Positions 10,901 through 18,513 of a stretch of 64,000 bases of DNA are shown here, piece after piece; position 1 is the first letter of the stretch; every line of letters starts with the position of its first letter. The notes under the pieces are model-generated. The model was not told the DNA's origin. It saw nothing but the letters and a program-made list of their open reading frames with translations, and did no database searches. The stretch is from an uncultured Bacteroidaceae bacterium (GTDB lineage Bacteria > Bacteroidota > Bacteroidia > Bacteroidales > Bacteroidaceae): positions 1 to 64,000 of the forward strand of contig CAJORF010000099.1 in assembly GCA_905236985.1 (NCBI GenBank), in the 5' to 3' direction. The position numbers were made by a program, and so were the translations under genes.

Positions 10901-11577
10901 TTGGATTCCGTGGCAGGCGTGCCGCTGACCTTAAAGACGTAGTTGCCTTCATCGTCGAGCTCCACACTGTATTTGGGCATCATATTCTTGTACGATGAGA
11001 TATTCAAACTGCGTTCATACTGGAAATTACGCACTTCATTGCCATCGTCCCACTTGGTGCAGCACGCGATATAAATCTTTCTGACTCCGTCGCGCAAATC
11101 CCATTCCGTAGGCTGGTACTCCAGCGTGAACATATACTTGAACGTCCCAGTGTCTTGAATTCTACTGAAATAGACGGGACGTGTGGACCAATTCACGGTA
11201 GGAGTCTGGTAACCCACGAAATCGGCCTCGGCAATGTCTGTCCTGATACCTTCGGCATTCTCGATGGTCACGACGACGTGTGTGGAATTCTTGTCATCTA
11301 CCGTGCCGTAGTTGACGCGGATGTCCCAGTTCCATTTGTACATGTGCTTGCTGACGTCGAACATGTAGTATGTTCTGAAGTCCATAAAATTCTTCTTCGT
11401 GTTGTCGGTCTGATAACGGAACGTGTATTCGCCGCCATCGGAGTCCTGTCCGTTATCCTTCGCCGTCGTCGAGTACTTCCACGTAGAAGGAGCATAATAA
11501 GCCCACGTCGGCGAGGCGCTGGCCAATAGCACCAGGAATGTTATTGCCAGTAGTCTAAGGTAATGATTCTGTCTCAT
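1939..11577 (-). CDS. Giant secreted multidomain protein (3212 aa) with LamG-like and Fn3-like modules and a C-terminal sorting-like tail
   Basis: Signal peptide MRQNHYLRLLAITFLVLLASASPTWA; repeated LamG-like segments (LYWPLDEG, NYWPMNEG, AYYPFNKWG); tail WYDLSGRKVKGQGMSNNKLRQGIYVSRGKKVLNKVVR. Confidence 0.85.
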   Translation of the reverse strand: MRQNHYLRLLAITFLVLLASASPTWAYYAPSTWKYSTTAKDNGQDSDGGEYTFRYQTDNTKKNFMDFRTYYMFDVSKHMYKWNWDIRVNYGTVDDKNSTHVVVTIENAEGIRTDIAEADFVGYQTPTVNWSTRPVYFSRIQDTGTFKYMFTLEYQPTEWDLRDGVRKIYIACCTKWDDGNEVRNFQYERSLNISSYKNMMPKYSVELDDEGNYVFKVSGTPATESNTRYLDKYFDGLVSYRTSTYTTERVYYRLNAESRSGGTDQNAEYTFTIPVKSYTVPLRIYKLDYTADVKRHTMRYSGSDHYLYMLHAPSDAAYDEGIMFNPYTRVDVLTAEFDKWKKKTIIQWTRKKSISDFFNNRPVTIECQTDGTWYVLRYEKGRPTSEYEVLQEISGTSTKLKVEDDNIDYDKIYVYRVVFLPDFLKEKFENKLTELPGEGDVHTKYDLWEEATVNTKMEVPIKLAQDRSDLSGIHLTWEYNVQLSGCEWRIDKRRLGTTTWTPLTTLPIDINESSASYLESGGSVCDQFVYRIMTTINGKELYSDTLVCNLPAGAYISEVKATTGTEEKFVEVKWKVERPGDDDILFSVLRRPVGTSEWTLLTNEIKGHQSEYSYKDDRVMAGSYYEYSVVAYGAKCEDQLVQTDAQVTPGFSQARGTITGHISYGTGTAVAGARVSLVKSSVDATSESPQFLSRHITGEGKGLTWIPADDKEKDKLNGQKPLTLQLWFQPMSANGAAVRSLCRLNNALELGMETEDGTHYFLRVSDFSGGASGSVQRFPDLKFDNSDFTHLAAVYDNGQWTFYVGSDTLRSATMNVSDRGWDAFELGHTVFSVGGSNRTMDLSFEGYVDDIRLWSRALSDKEITANYTRILGGSEDGLFLYWPLDEGINIVDYAFDVARQDGIYQLNHPEVGINARPSALVPELLKLYGLTDAEGDYIIRGVPFQQGGTNYKLVPSLGIHQFNPNTRSMFVSPTSLTANNIDFEDVSSFPMAGYVYYAGTNIPAEGVMFYVDGELVTGNGETKKTDANGYYEISVPIGEHYVEAKLDGHTMVEGGRFPTTGVHNFDRALTHDFADSTLVNFVGRVSGGERNDTLAVGFGLSNNNIGMAILQLKLNNESFSFNCQDDHITSAAVERAWESDTTSIQSMSWTGTGDNAKYIYIKTDPQTGEFSALLPPLKYSTKSIRVESNPDIEFNTLSEIDLTNVKKDISDSLKVAVEGADSVWQYYKYNTKLVRTYFAEPQIQMWQVNGNGAFGERELKNYSVSSTETTDITDIWTVEDDNSIKYTYEFPIFARNTSYTFKLHGFEAYVNHDSNPAVCDTIPLNGQKLTIENEMSDKQDVVAKVVDPSVTDLKAGDIYNLKRNQLLLDEDGYNEVKFTTGLPNITAPYTRQFRLSFERNKRTYAPIQLNGIVLGELTDGNNFVTQGPDIVSMVLRDPPGSKSKTTWKTGTINTKIENRIRKWSASEQLSAELIWGSRLMQGVGMGVMIVTTSNVNTIATVGEKGTGEWTTKTDKTWVKTTANSISTGTGSKYVGAAGDVFIGTSHNLIIGQCRKLGFHREASGIVLGLKDAISMSDSIRTGFTYSQYDIINTMLPKIEETRNALLEYKDSIAAVNYVNNTDQDVYLTWLEPDDPNYGKDSTYVWKQGRLGRSSDMVLSYNSAIERWHQVLSWNEEDKIKAFNDRAKYFDQNRSFDGGTGYAYSERRDTTESNISSDSYSLTGLGSVKHRIGVSAGASFGANWEFKAEVGHTWVNEDGEYDDNEKTYAEFDYDFNDGNPGTDFTVDIFNSPRGWSDIFLLRGGQSYNPFEDEEKTQFHDKGEHILSYGTEQMEKPVISISTDGKVGAKSATLTDVPAGSMGEFTLHLKNGSTTNQEVPLLYNLIIVEGTNTNGLELLMDGVPMSGRTVYLDPGVATTKVITVRQTDQSVLDYTGIQINYASQFQPFKIYDSVTLNVHFKPSSSPVDLVINEPVVNAANTNGLLEAKITNFDRQFKNLHDVGLQYRFEGSTQWQDYHTFVVNPKDSTSTSFSILPKTGDLRVTVNMKEQTNFPEGTYSFRAFTTTPYDTEMIRVYSEPVTVVKDMTRPMALTTPQPTNGIYGYGDELSVEFNENIVPGYVGDKNVIVTAKLNQQPVNHEVALRLLPYGDDMMTYNPIFISGDFSLDFWFKWEDKGTIIHQGEGLDKFALLVDEFGRIVVAIAGRTYTSNDVLPKNTWTYIVVSYKSSDMTFSVLAQYDTTSVELFNAQRVTVKEIDAVSYADDNYLYIGKMNGAIHDLSLFNIYRDVHEAAATKYQAKDNYVYGLTNYWPMNEGHGHLAADARHTHDFFVNGRWLLENTNYAARIDKPSGIAADISRINTSPGDSYAIELWHDPQSVIDSTAVIFQTGSNPNNRLRLYYDNAHNIHFEYGNKTQVVASSDFFYENSTWQHFALNVVRGQAASFYLNGRRIAVIAEADVPPIEGDSIRLGIGCDMAFFDELRIWNAAITEKRLLANMYNELDTADIYSRGLSAYYPFNKWGVENGEKKIVMSTENMAPGITKKDSVALHGNLYIVASAPPLKNAPSETRIIAKPVASERKIVISLNSSTISPRDIEGTTLNITIDDIHDLHGNTSAPIRWTAFVQQNTLTWTKDSVNINKMYGNDYTFDVDIQNKSGNTEYYTLYNMPEWLSLVDSESNDDLAPLKTKTLRFKVDPLVPVGNYEVTIGLQGNNEILEPLRIVMVVKGQRPDWSFDPTRYEHQMTIIGQLYINGLLMENAESQVAAFIDGECRGLASPEKVRGAAYVTMTIFANDIEGFDLGKEVTFRIWDAAKGVAYTEATLTMPNAQTQSSTGTPQPSIPFEHDKLIGDFDNPAIWMKSDKIEQLMAVHQNWNWISLGVEPQTTYLDQVFSGLNTWSVILKNHGTQAAWSNGLLWSGNLTIAANTMYKMKVERKANSNPLPERLSITGRQVNLSETPVELHKGWNWIAYTPLTTMNVDLALAGANPQKGDRIKSQTGIALYSGYTWEGNLKALESGQGYMYYSTEDVESKQFVYPSISTAAAISPYLRAPIRRAAPLSIFDPVDPHDYPDNMTMVVQLKDGEEVVDTAEIAVFIDEECRAAARADNGLYILIIAGQGSSKPLDIRACINDEILTIDKTRMFVSDDNIGTPWEPYVIDLEKAYTSIDLVSGEQETEDWYDLSGRKVKGQGMSNNKLRQGIYVSRGKKVLNKVVR

Positions 11578-11602
11578 AGTCGTATCTTATTGTTGAGTTA
11601 GG

Positions 11603-12547
11603 TTATTGTTGTTTAGTTAGTCTAAGGTCTGTTGCCACAACGAATTCGCCTTCTTTGAGCCGAGCTGTGGCAGTGCCGGTGTAAGTGCCTAATGAGTTGG
11701 TCACGGTGAAGCGATAAACGACGGACTCAGAAGTTGGCACCATGGCAACATAGACCTCCGTCCGCCCCGATGCACTGATGGTGAGTGGGCCTGAGAAGTT
11801 CGTTGCTGTTGCATGAACATCATCCTTCGACTTTACAGCCGTGTCATCCATCGCCGCTACGGTAGCCGAATGCGGATATTTGCCCCCACGTGAATCATTT
11901 GGATAAGTATCATCATAACTGATCTCAAGCGTGTTGATGGGAATGGCAGCGGAGCCGTCGGTGAACGAGAACTTGCACAGCGTGAGCAAGCTCTTCATCA
12001 GACCCATCGAGGCCGTGGCTGTGTTTGCAGTCACAGCGGTCACCGTAGCTACGCCGTAAACGTAATGGAAAGAATTTGCCACATCATCGAGATCACCAGT
12101 TTGATCTGCGAGATTGATGGTGAAGGTCTTCGCTGCTGTAAACGTAGTAGTCGGATAGACAACAGCGATATCATCGCTTAGGGCACAAGTAACAGAGCCC
12201 GAGAACTGCGAGAAAGCAGCAGTCTGAGTAGCCGTTAGTGGCCCTGTGACAAGTTGAGATAATTCCGCTTTTGTTTGATCCAGATTACAATACGTCAGCG
12301 CATCCCCCGCCTTCCACGATGCCGTCATCGTTGAACCATTTTCCGTCAGAATCGCCCTAGTCAGCGCGCTCTTCGTCGCTGTGTTGTCCTCCACCTGTGT
12401 GATGACGAGATGACGTGTCTTCACTTCATTTACGTCAGTCGGGGTAACCACATCCTCGTTCTTCTCCGAGCAGCCCGTTGCCGCTATCAGCAGCACTGCG
12501 CTCATGAGCCAGTTCATCAAAAGGTTAGTATGGATACGATTTTTCAT
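11603..12547 (-). CDS. Fimbrillin-like lipoprotein
   Basis: Lipobox LIAATGCSEKNE; features seen in Bacteroidales fimbrillin-like proteins (ATKSALTRAILTENGSTMTASWKAGDALTYCN). Confidence 0.65.
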   Translation of the reverse strand: MKNRIHTNLLMNWLMSAVLLIAATGCSEKNEDVVTPTDVNEVKTRHLVITQVEDNTATKSALTRAILTENGSTMTASWKAGDALTYCNLDQTKAELSQLVTGPLTATQTAAFSQFSGSVTCALSDDIAVVYPTTTFTAAKTFTINLADQTGDLDDVANSFHYVYGVATVTAVTANTATASMGLMKSLLTLCKFSFTDGSAAIPINTLEISYDDTYPNDSRGGKYPHSATVAAMDDTAVKSKDDVHATATNFSGPLTISASGRTEVYVAMVPTSESVVYRFTVTNSLGTYTGTATARLKEGEFVVATDLRLTKQQ

Positions 12548-12604
12548 TTTTTCTATCTTTAAATGTTATATTCTTTCATTCTTTAATTGTTTTATTCTTG
12601 CATT

Positions 12605-12814
12605 TTACTGTTTGCTCCAGTCATCGTCCCAGACGTCCTGAGCGCCCTGACTTTTTACGGGGGTATTTGGTTGACTAAAGCCGCAACTGGTAGATTCCTT
12701 ATATCCGGACATCGTTCCGCTTATGCCGCCCTGTTGGCTCGTTTGAAGCAGGCACTGTTCATGCTGAAGATATACTACCGTCAGCATCGGCTGTTGATAT
12801 GTTTTGTATGTCAT
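12605..12814 (-). CDS. Small peptide with C-terminal VWDDDWSKQ
   Basis: 69 aa ORF immediately upstream of the fimbrillin-like gene; shares N- and C-terminal motifs with ORF 18121-18318; textbook promoter upstream. Confidence 0.7.
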   Translation of the reverse strand: MTYKTYQQPMLTVVYLQHEQCLLQTSQQGGISGTMSGYKESTSCGFSQPNTPVKSQGAQDVWDDDWSKQ

Positions 12815-12852
12815 AGTAAATAGAATGTTTTTTAAGTGGTTCTAACTGGGCG

Positions 12853-12884
12853 CAAATATAAGTATTTTCATACGTTACAGCAAA
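12853..12884 (-). promoter_or_regulatory. Bacteroidetes-type promoter for peptide/fimbrillin/giant-protein operon
   Basis: Minus strand TTTG (12881-12884) N20 TATATTTG (12853-12860), ~38 nt before the peptide ATG. Confidence 0.7.
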
Positions 12885-13646
12885 CTTTTGGGCAAAAAAA
12901 ATACAGAAAAACCTCTCATTCGCCTCACAAATAGCCCGCACAGAAAAAATGATGCAGACGATACACTCGAAAAAAAACATCATTTTGTTCGTTTCAGGCT
13001 CAGAGGACAATAAGCTAAAAACCCACCCTTTTTTTGCCTCGCGCGCGTTAGCAGCAGCAGCAGCCACATTTTCTTTTATTTTCTTTTGTGCACTTTTCTT
13101 TTTTTCTTTGATTCTTACTTTTCAATTTTGGACTTTTCAGGCTCAGTCGCGAAATGCCTGCTGCAACAGTAATGATGTTTGGAACACCTGGGTTTTCCAA
13201 GCCAAAAGCATAGGCAAATCAGAAAAAAACTGAAGGAGGCTGACTTAGAACAGGCTTTTCGGACTGAGCCACATAGGCACAGATGATAACATAGGTCGTA
13301 AGACCACAGGCATCAGAAGAGGTGTTTTTTATGTTTTTGTCTTCATCAATCGATTGCTCAACAAGAGACTTTTTAAGGAAAAGAAATAGGAATAATTAAG
13401 TTGAAACGCACAATGACTTAGAATAATCACGTTCAGTAATTTGAAATATATTAGTTCTCATCATTTCTGGATTAAACTCTTGATCATTCCCGATTATTTC
13501 TTTCAAAAAACATCGACAAGCCGATTCGCTTCTAAAAGAGAGTGAAAAGGGGGAAAAAAGGGCTCAAAATGGTGTATTCTGCACACTCATAAATGTGGTT
13601 TTAAGGCCTATTTCAGGGCATCTTGAAAGATTTTTGGACATTTTCG

Positions 13647-13677
13647 TTTGTCCGTTCACAAATAATACGTATCTTTG
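13647..13677 (+). promoter_or_regulatory. Bacteroidetes-type promoter for the 1397-aa gene
   Basis: TTTG (13647-13650) N19 TATCTTTG (13670-13677). Confidence 0.7.
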
Positions 13678-13789
13678 TGCTGCTTTTGCGCATATAAGGC
13701 ACCTTTTTGCGCGATTCCACAACTTTACTATTTTACTCTATAATCGACAAAGAACTAACAAACTATAACTAAAACTTTACTATTAAACA

Positions 13790-16700
13790 ATGAAAAAAAT
13801 CTTATTTCTATTAATGGCTCTGCTGACGGTGGGTGTCAGCGGAGTGTGGGCTGAAGATTATAGCGGAAGCTATTATTACATCAGCACAAGCACCCAATCA
13901 CACTACGGCTTTTATAACGGGAATAATGCAACAAACTATGGCAGTACTTCCGCTAAAACTAGTGCTGTTTTATTTAAATTTGAAAAGACGGGGACATATG
14001 ATGAGTATTATTGGTATAATTGTACAAGCAAGAAATATATCTCCGTTGATGAGAGTGGAAATCTTTTATCCGCAAACAGTTATAGTGATACAGATGCTTT
14101 TAAGTGGTATATTATCGATAATGGCGATGGGACAGTTAAAATCACTGATAAGGCCAACTACAATAGTGGATCACCAAGTAATGCATTGGTTACATTAGGT
14201 GGCAATGGTTCTTGGTGGGGTGTTAACGATTTGTCTAATAGCACCTACACGAACAAGGCATGGAAGTTGATTCCTGCTGTTGAGATGAAAAAGCCTTACT
14301 ATATTGGCCTTGGACGTGGTGAGAATCGTTACCTCCAATATAGTAGCGATGACAACAAGATGAAGCAGGTTGTAGCTAGCACAAAAGACCTCAGCCATGT
14401 CTGGTACTTTACTGACGAAGGTGATGGCGTAATAAATATCCATCCTATAACAAGTTCTTCCGCTATGGGCTATGCTTCAGATGCAGGTGGCGGAGCTGAT
14501 AAAATTTCTACAACAAATACGATAAAATCCTTTAAGCTTACACCTACAGATCAAACCACCTTCCCAATTGCTTTCTTAGCGAGTGGTCTAAGTGCTACTC
14601 TCTACATAAGTAACTTTGGAGGCACCAATAATGCCAATATGGGTTTGTATGGTACAATTGCCGATGCTGGCACACGTATGAAGGTTGAAGATGCAAGTTT
14701 AAGTGTTAACGCATACATTGGTGCAACTAAAACTATAGGTGCGACTGAATGGAAGACTCAAAGCAACTGGTTACTTTGCGATACTTGGAACAGCAACGGC
14801 CCTGGATATTCAAGTTCCAACATGTGGTCACCTATATACTTGAATGGTGTAACGGCCACTGGAATAGCGTTTGACGGATGGGCATTACAGTTAAGTCTTG
14901 TAAACTCCTCATTGACAGCAACAACAGGAAAAATACAAACCGATGGGGATGGGACATTAACAATTGATGTGGACAAAGAGTCAACACTTGATTTGACGTT
15001 AACATCATCAAATAATAACCCAGGTACTCATGTTTTCAATATTGATGGTTCGTTGACAATTAATATGGGGGATAACGCGTGGAATAATTCTAGCAGTACC
15101 AATAACATTAACCTTGGAACAACAGGAAGCTTCACCTTTACCGCGAACAGTGCTATAACAATAGGAACAAATCCGAACTTTACTATAAATGCAACCTTGG
15201 CAGATCCTGGAGCATCATATAATACGGTTGAATCGCAAACCCTTGCAACATTTACAAATGTCACCATCACGACATTATCAGTTAACATTTCTGGTACAGA
15301 CGGATGGACATCGGTTGATAGTAAAGCAGCATTGGAAACCCAAACTAGTGCCGGTAAATATTATTTCTTAGAAAACACATCATCTGGTGTTGTCTTGTAC
15401 ATGTATAAGCAAACAGTATATAACGTCCCTGCAGAAACTACAGTTAATCTCAGTGAAATAGACGGTTATTCATCCTATGAAGTATTCAATGTTCCGTCGG
15501 GTGCAACACTTAATGTCGATGTCGATAACTTTGATTTGACTAAGATTCATGGTGCAGGCACAATTACATTTAATGATGCAACTACAACAACCAGTAATAT
15601 AGCGAGCGACTTCACGGGCACGTTAAATGTTAACAATGCAAGTGCCACAGTTACTATCAATGGTAATCTTGGAGCTTGTACCTTACAGAAAACATTGGGT
15701 ACTCTCAACTATGCTGGTAACGACTTAAATGGAACCACTCTTGATGGTGTGGTGCTAAACAGCACTACAGCACGAATTACAACCAGCAATACAGTCAATA
15801 TCAAGAATCTTGCAGGCTGTAATCTTCCTAACCCAAGCGGGAATTATGGCTATGTATTTATTGGCAGTGGCGGAACGATTAATTTATATGGCACTTGTGA
15901 CTTTACTAAGAAAGCAGACGGAACAACGGCCGAGAGCAGCAACCTTGGCTATGGTTCCGGGGTAAGTATTGTGGTCAAAGAGGGGGCTACCGTTACGGTA
16001 GGAGTGGTATATAATTCTGGAACAGATAATGCTTCGGTTACGGTAGAAAGCGATGCCATTCTTAATACTATAGGTTGGACGCACGCTGATAACGTATTAT
16101 ATGCAACTAATTTGACGAACAACGGTACTATAAATTTAAGTACGGGAAGACTCCATGAAAATATTGGTACAAGTGTAGTACATACAACGCTTAGTGGCAG
16201 TGGCACATTGAATATTGCAGAAGGGGCGACGTTGGAAGTCTCTTCAGTCCCAAGCGCGATAACTCTATCTGGTGCTGGCACAGTAAAACTTACCATATTC
16301 CCAAATAGTACAGCACCCACTATGACCGACTGGACGGGCGCAGTAACTCTACCAGATAAAAGTTCTCAAACTGCAGAAATCGAACGTATTCTAAATGTTT
16401 GGGGTAACGAAAATTCAACGATTAAAATAAATAATCTGAATGGTTATTTTTCAACAGGAGCAACCGTAACGCCTACATTAAACATATTGTCAGGTAAGAC
16501 TCTTACTATCAATGATGGATACTCTGGAGATGTCGCATATCCAACATTTAAAAAAGTGACAGGTGAAGGGAATTTTTCACTAACATTTAATCCAAATAAA
16601 GTATTTCGCATTAATATAAATACACTAATAAACTTTACCGGAACCTTGACTGGTCAATACAAGCCAATCGTTGTAGAAAACCTTGTCTTGGCATCTGCTC

Positions 16701-17983
16701 CCAATCTCAATGATAGGCTATTTAAGACATCAGGAACTGTTACTTATTCCAAGCCAGATTCTAAACTCTATATTGGTGAGACCGAGAAAACTGCGGCTTA
16801 TGCATGGGAGGAAAAAACTGTTGACGAAGTTAAAGGTTACTATATCACCGAATCTGTTCCAGCAAATATTGCAGATGCAATTGCTCTTGTTACTCCATAT
16901 TACAATGGTGGCCATGTTGGAGCAGGCCTTGGTAAATATACAATCTCACTTGGCGAAACGTCGTATGCAAATATGAAAGATTTTGGAGATGCGGTTACGG
17001 CCTGGGCAACGATAGGAGATTGTGTTGAGCCGACAATCGTCATCAATATGCCAACAAATGGTTTTTACCGTTTTACAAGCCAGAACAATTTGGCTCAGAC
17101 AGAAAACGTTGGCAAATATCTTCATAACTACTTAACCGATGGGGCTCTTGCATTAAACTCGACAGAAGATAAAACTACAATTTTCTATGTTGACTGTACG
17201 AATAACACGCTTCTATCATACGATAATGGCCGATATCTCAACAATTATAACGTAGAACCTGCTGTAGGTAGTAGTTCTACTTGGACAATCGAGGAAGGAT
17301 CAGAACTTGGTAAATATGCTTTGAAATGGGCAGACGGATGGTATGCTTCTGATTGGAATACAACAGATAATATAACCTATGGCCGAAAAGATGCCAATGC
17401 ATTGTGGGCTATCGAACCAGTAGAGGAACTCCCCATCACGTTGAATCAAGTAGGAGCAAATTATTTTGCAACATTCTGTGCTCCTTTAGATGTTACGCTT
17501 GATGGCGCTACTGCTTATACGCTTTCCAAAGAGGGAACAGATAAATTGAGACTCTCTGCGGGTTCTTCAACCGTTGCCGGTGGTACTCCTGTACTACTTA
17601 TAGGAACTAGTGCGTCAGCTACTGCAACAATCACCTCTAGTACGGCAGCACCTATTACGGACGAAACCGCTCTTACAGGAACTTACGAAGCTAAGGCCAT
17701 TAATGGTGAAACTGATTATGTACTGGGAACAGACGAGACAAAGATCGGTTTCTTCCATTGGGTGGATAATACATTAAAGGGCTTCAGAGCTTATCTTACT
17801 GGCGAAACAATGGCAGGCGTAAAAGGCTTCTACATTGATGAAGAACAGCTGACAGGAATCGAAGAAATAGTAGGTGAAATAGCGACAGAGAATGATGTCA
17901 TCTACAATCTTGCTGGCCAGCGTTTGGGCAAGCCTCAGAAAGGCGTAAACATTATCAATGGCAAGAAAGTAATAGTAAAATAA
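13790..17983 (+). CDS. Large secreted repetitive protein (beta-solenoid-like) with C-terminal sorting-like tail
   Basis: Signal peptide MKKILFLLMALLTVGVSGVWA; Thr/Asn/Gly-rich body; tail DVIYNLAGQRLGKPQKGVNIINGKKVIVK. Confidence 0.8.
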   Translation: MKKILFLLMALLTVGVSGVWAEDYSGSYYYISTSTQSHYGFYNGNNATNYGSTSAKTSAVLFKFEKTGTYDEYYWYNCTSKKYISVDESGNLLSANSYSDTDAFKWYIIDNGDGTVKITDKANYNSGSPSNALVTLGGNGSWWGVNDLSNSTYTNKAWKLIPAVEMKKPYYIGLGRGENRYLQYSSDDNKMKQVVASTKDLSHVWYFTDEGDGVINIHPITSSSAMGYASDAGGGADKISTTNTIKSFKLTPTDQTTFPIAFLASGLSATLYISNFGGTNNANMGLYGTIADAGTRMKVEDASLSVNAYIGATKTIGATEWKTQSNWLLCDTWNSNGPGYSSSNMWSPIYLNGVTATGIAFDGWALQLSLVNSSLTATTGKIQTDGDGTLTIDVDKESTLDLTLTSSNNNPGTHVFNIDGSLTINMGDNAWNNSSSTNNINLGTTGSFTFTANSAITIGTNPNFTINATLADPGASYNTVESQTLATFTNVTITTLSVNISGTDGWTSVDSKAALETQTSAGKYYFLENTSSGVVLYMYKQTVYNVPAETTVNLSEIDGYSSYEVFNVPSGATLNVDVDNFDLTKIHGAGTITFNDATTTTSNIASDFTGTLNVNNASATVTINGNLGACTLQKTLGTLNYAGNDLNGTTLDGVVLNSTTARITTSNTVNIKNLAGCNLPNPSGNYGYVFIGSGGTINLYGTCDFTKKADGTTAESSNLGYGSGVSIVVKEGATVTVGVVYNSGTDNASVTVESDAILNTIGWTHADNVLYATNLTNNGTINLSTGRLHENIGTSVVHTTLSGSGTLNIAEGATLEVSSVPSAITLSGAGTVKLTIFPNSTAPTMTDWTGAVTLPDKSSQTAEIERILNVWGNENSTIKINNLNGYFSTGATVTPTLNILSGKTLTINDGYSGDVAYPTFKKVTGEGNFSLTFNPNKVFRININTLINFTGTLTGQYKPIVVENLVLASAPNLNDRLFKTSGTVTYSKPDSKLYIGETEKTAAYAWEEKTVDEVKGYYITESVPANIADAIALVTPYYNGGHVGAGLGKYTISLGETSYANMKDFGDAVTAWATIGDCVEPTIVINMPTNGFYRFTSQNNLAQTENVGKYLHNYLTDGALALNSTEDKTTIFYVDCTNNTLLSYDNGRYLNNYNVEPAVGSSSTWTIEEGSELGKYALKWADGWYASDWNTTDNITYGRKDANALWAIEPVEELPITLNQVGANYFATFCAPLDVTLDGATAYTLSKEGTDKLRLSAGSSTVAGGTPVLLIGTSASATATITSSTAAPITDETALTGTYEAKAINGETDYVLGTDETKIGFFHWVDNTLKGFRAYLTGETMAGVKGFYIDEEQLTGIEEIVGEIATENDVIYNLAGQRLGKPQKGVNIINGKKVIVK

Positions 17984-17994
17984 AATTTATGATC

Positions 17995-18084
17995 AATTCG
18001 TGAGTTAATTCATGATCATTCGTGTAAAAACAGAAAACATTCATATCTTCTAACATTAATTGGCCATGAATTAGCCCACGAATT
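17995..18084. repeat. Imperfect 20-bp inverted repeat between 1397-aa gene and downstream peptide gene
   Basis: AATTCGTGAGTTAATTCATG (17995-18014) versus CATGAATTAGCCCACGAATT (18065-18084), 18/20 complementary. Confidence 0.75.
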
Positions 18085-18120
18085 ATTCTCGAATTATTTT
18101 AGTAACCTATAACAAATATA

Positions 18121-18318
18121 ATGATTATGAAAAAGAGATATATCACCCCTTCTACTTTTACAGTTCGCATTGAATTAGAGAACCGTATTCTACAAATCTC
18201 AACAATAGATGTTGTCGATAATGGAGATCCGGTACAAAGTTTAAGAGGCGGTTGGGTCAAAGAGAATACTGCCGACCGCTCAGGCTACAACGTCTGGGAC
18301 GATGACTGGAGCAAGTGA
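18121..18318 (+). CDS. Small peptide with C-terminal VWDDDWSK
   Basis: 65 aa ORF following the 1397-aa gene; MKKRYITPSTFTVRIELENRILQIS...VWDDDWSK matches the pattern of ORF 12605-12814. Confidence 0.75.
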   Translation: MIMKKRYITPSTFTVRIELENRILQISTIDVVDNGDPVQSLRGGWVKENTADRSGYNVWDDDWSK

Positions 18319-18398
18319 ATGATGGTTCACTGTTCATGTTTAAAGTTTCAGTTTTTTCCTGAGCTTGTCGAAGGACATGATTATTCAATAGAATTCAA

Positions 18399-18437
18399 GG
18401 AGGCTGGGCAGTGGTGCCCAGCCTCCTTTCTTGTTCT
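18399..18437 (+). terminator. Rho-independent terminator
   Basis: Perfect 12-bp stem GGAGGCTGGGCA-GTGG-TGCCCAGCCTCC followed by TTTCTTGTTCT. Confidence 0.85.
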
Positions 18438-18513
18438 GTCAGATGGTACTAATGCCCGATTGCCTCAGCCGTTTAGTAGGAAGTGAAATGTTTACGAGTC
18501 TGAGGAGATTTCG

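Noticed and set aside
13040-13080. GCAGCAGCAGCAGCC run as microsatellite contingency locus
   Set aside because: Only a few units, not within a convincing ORF; more likely chance low complexity.
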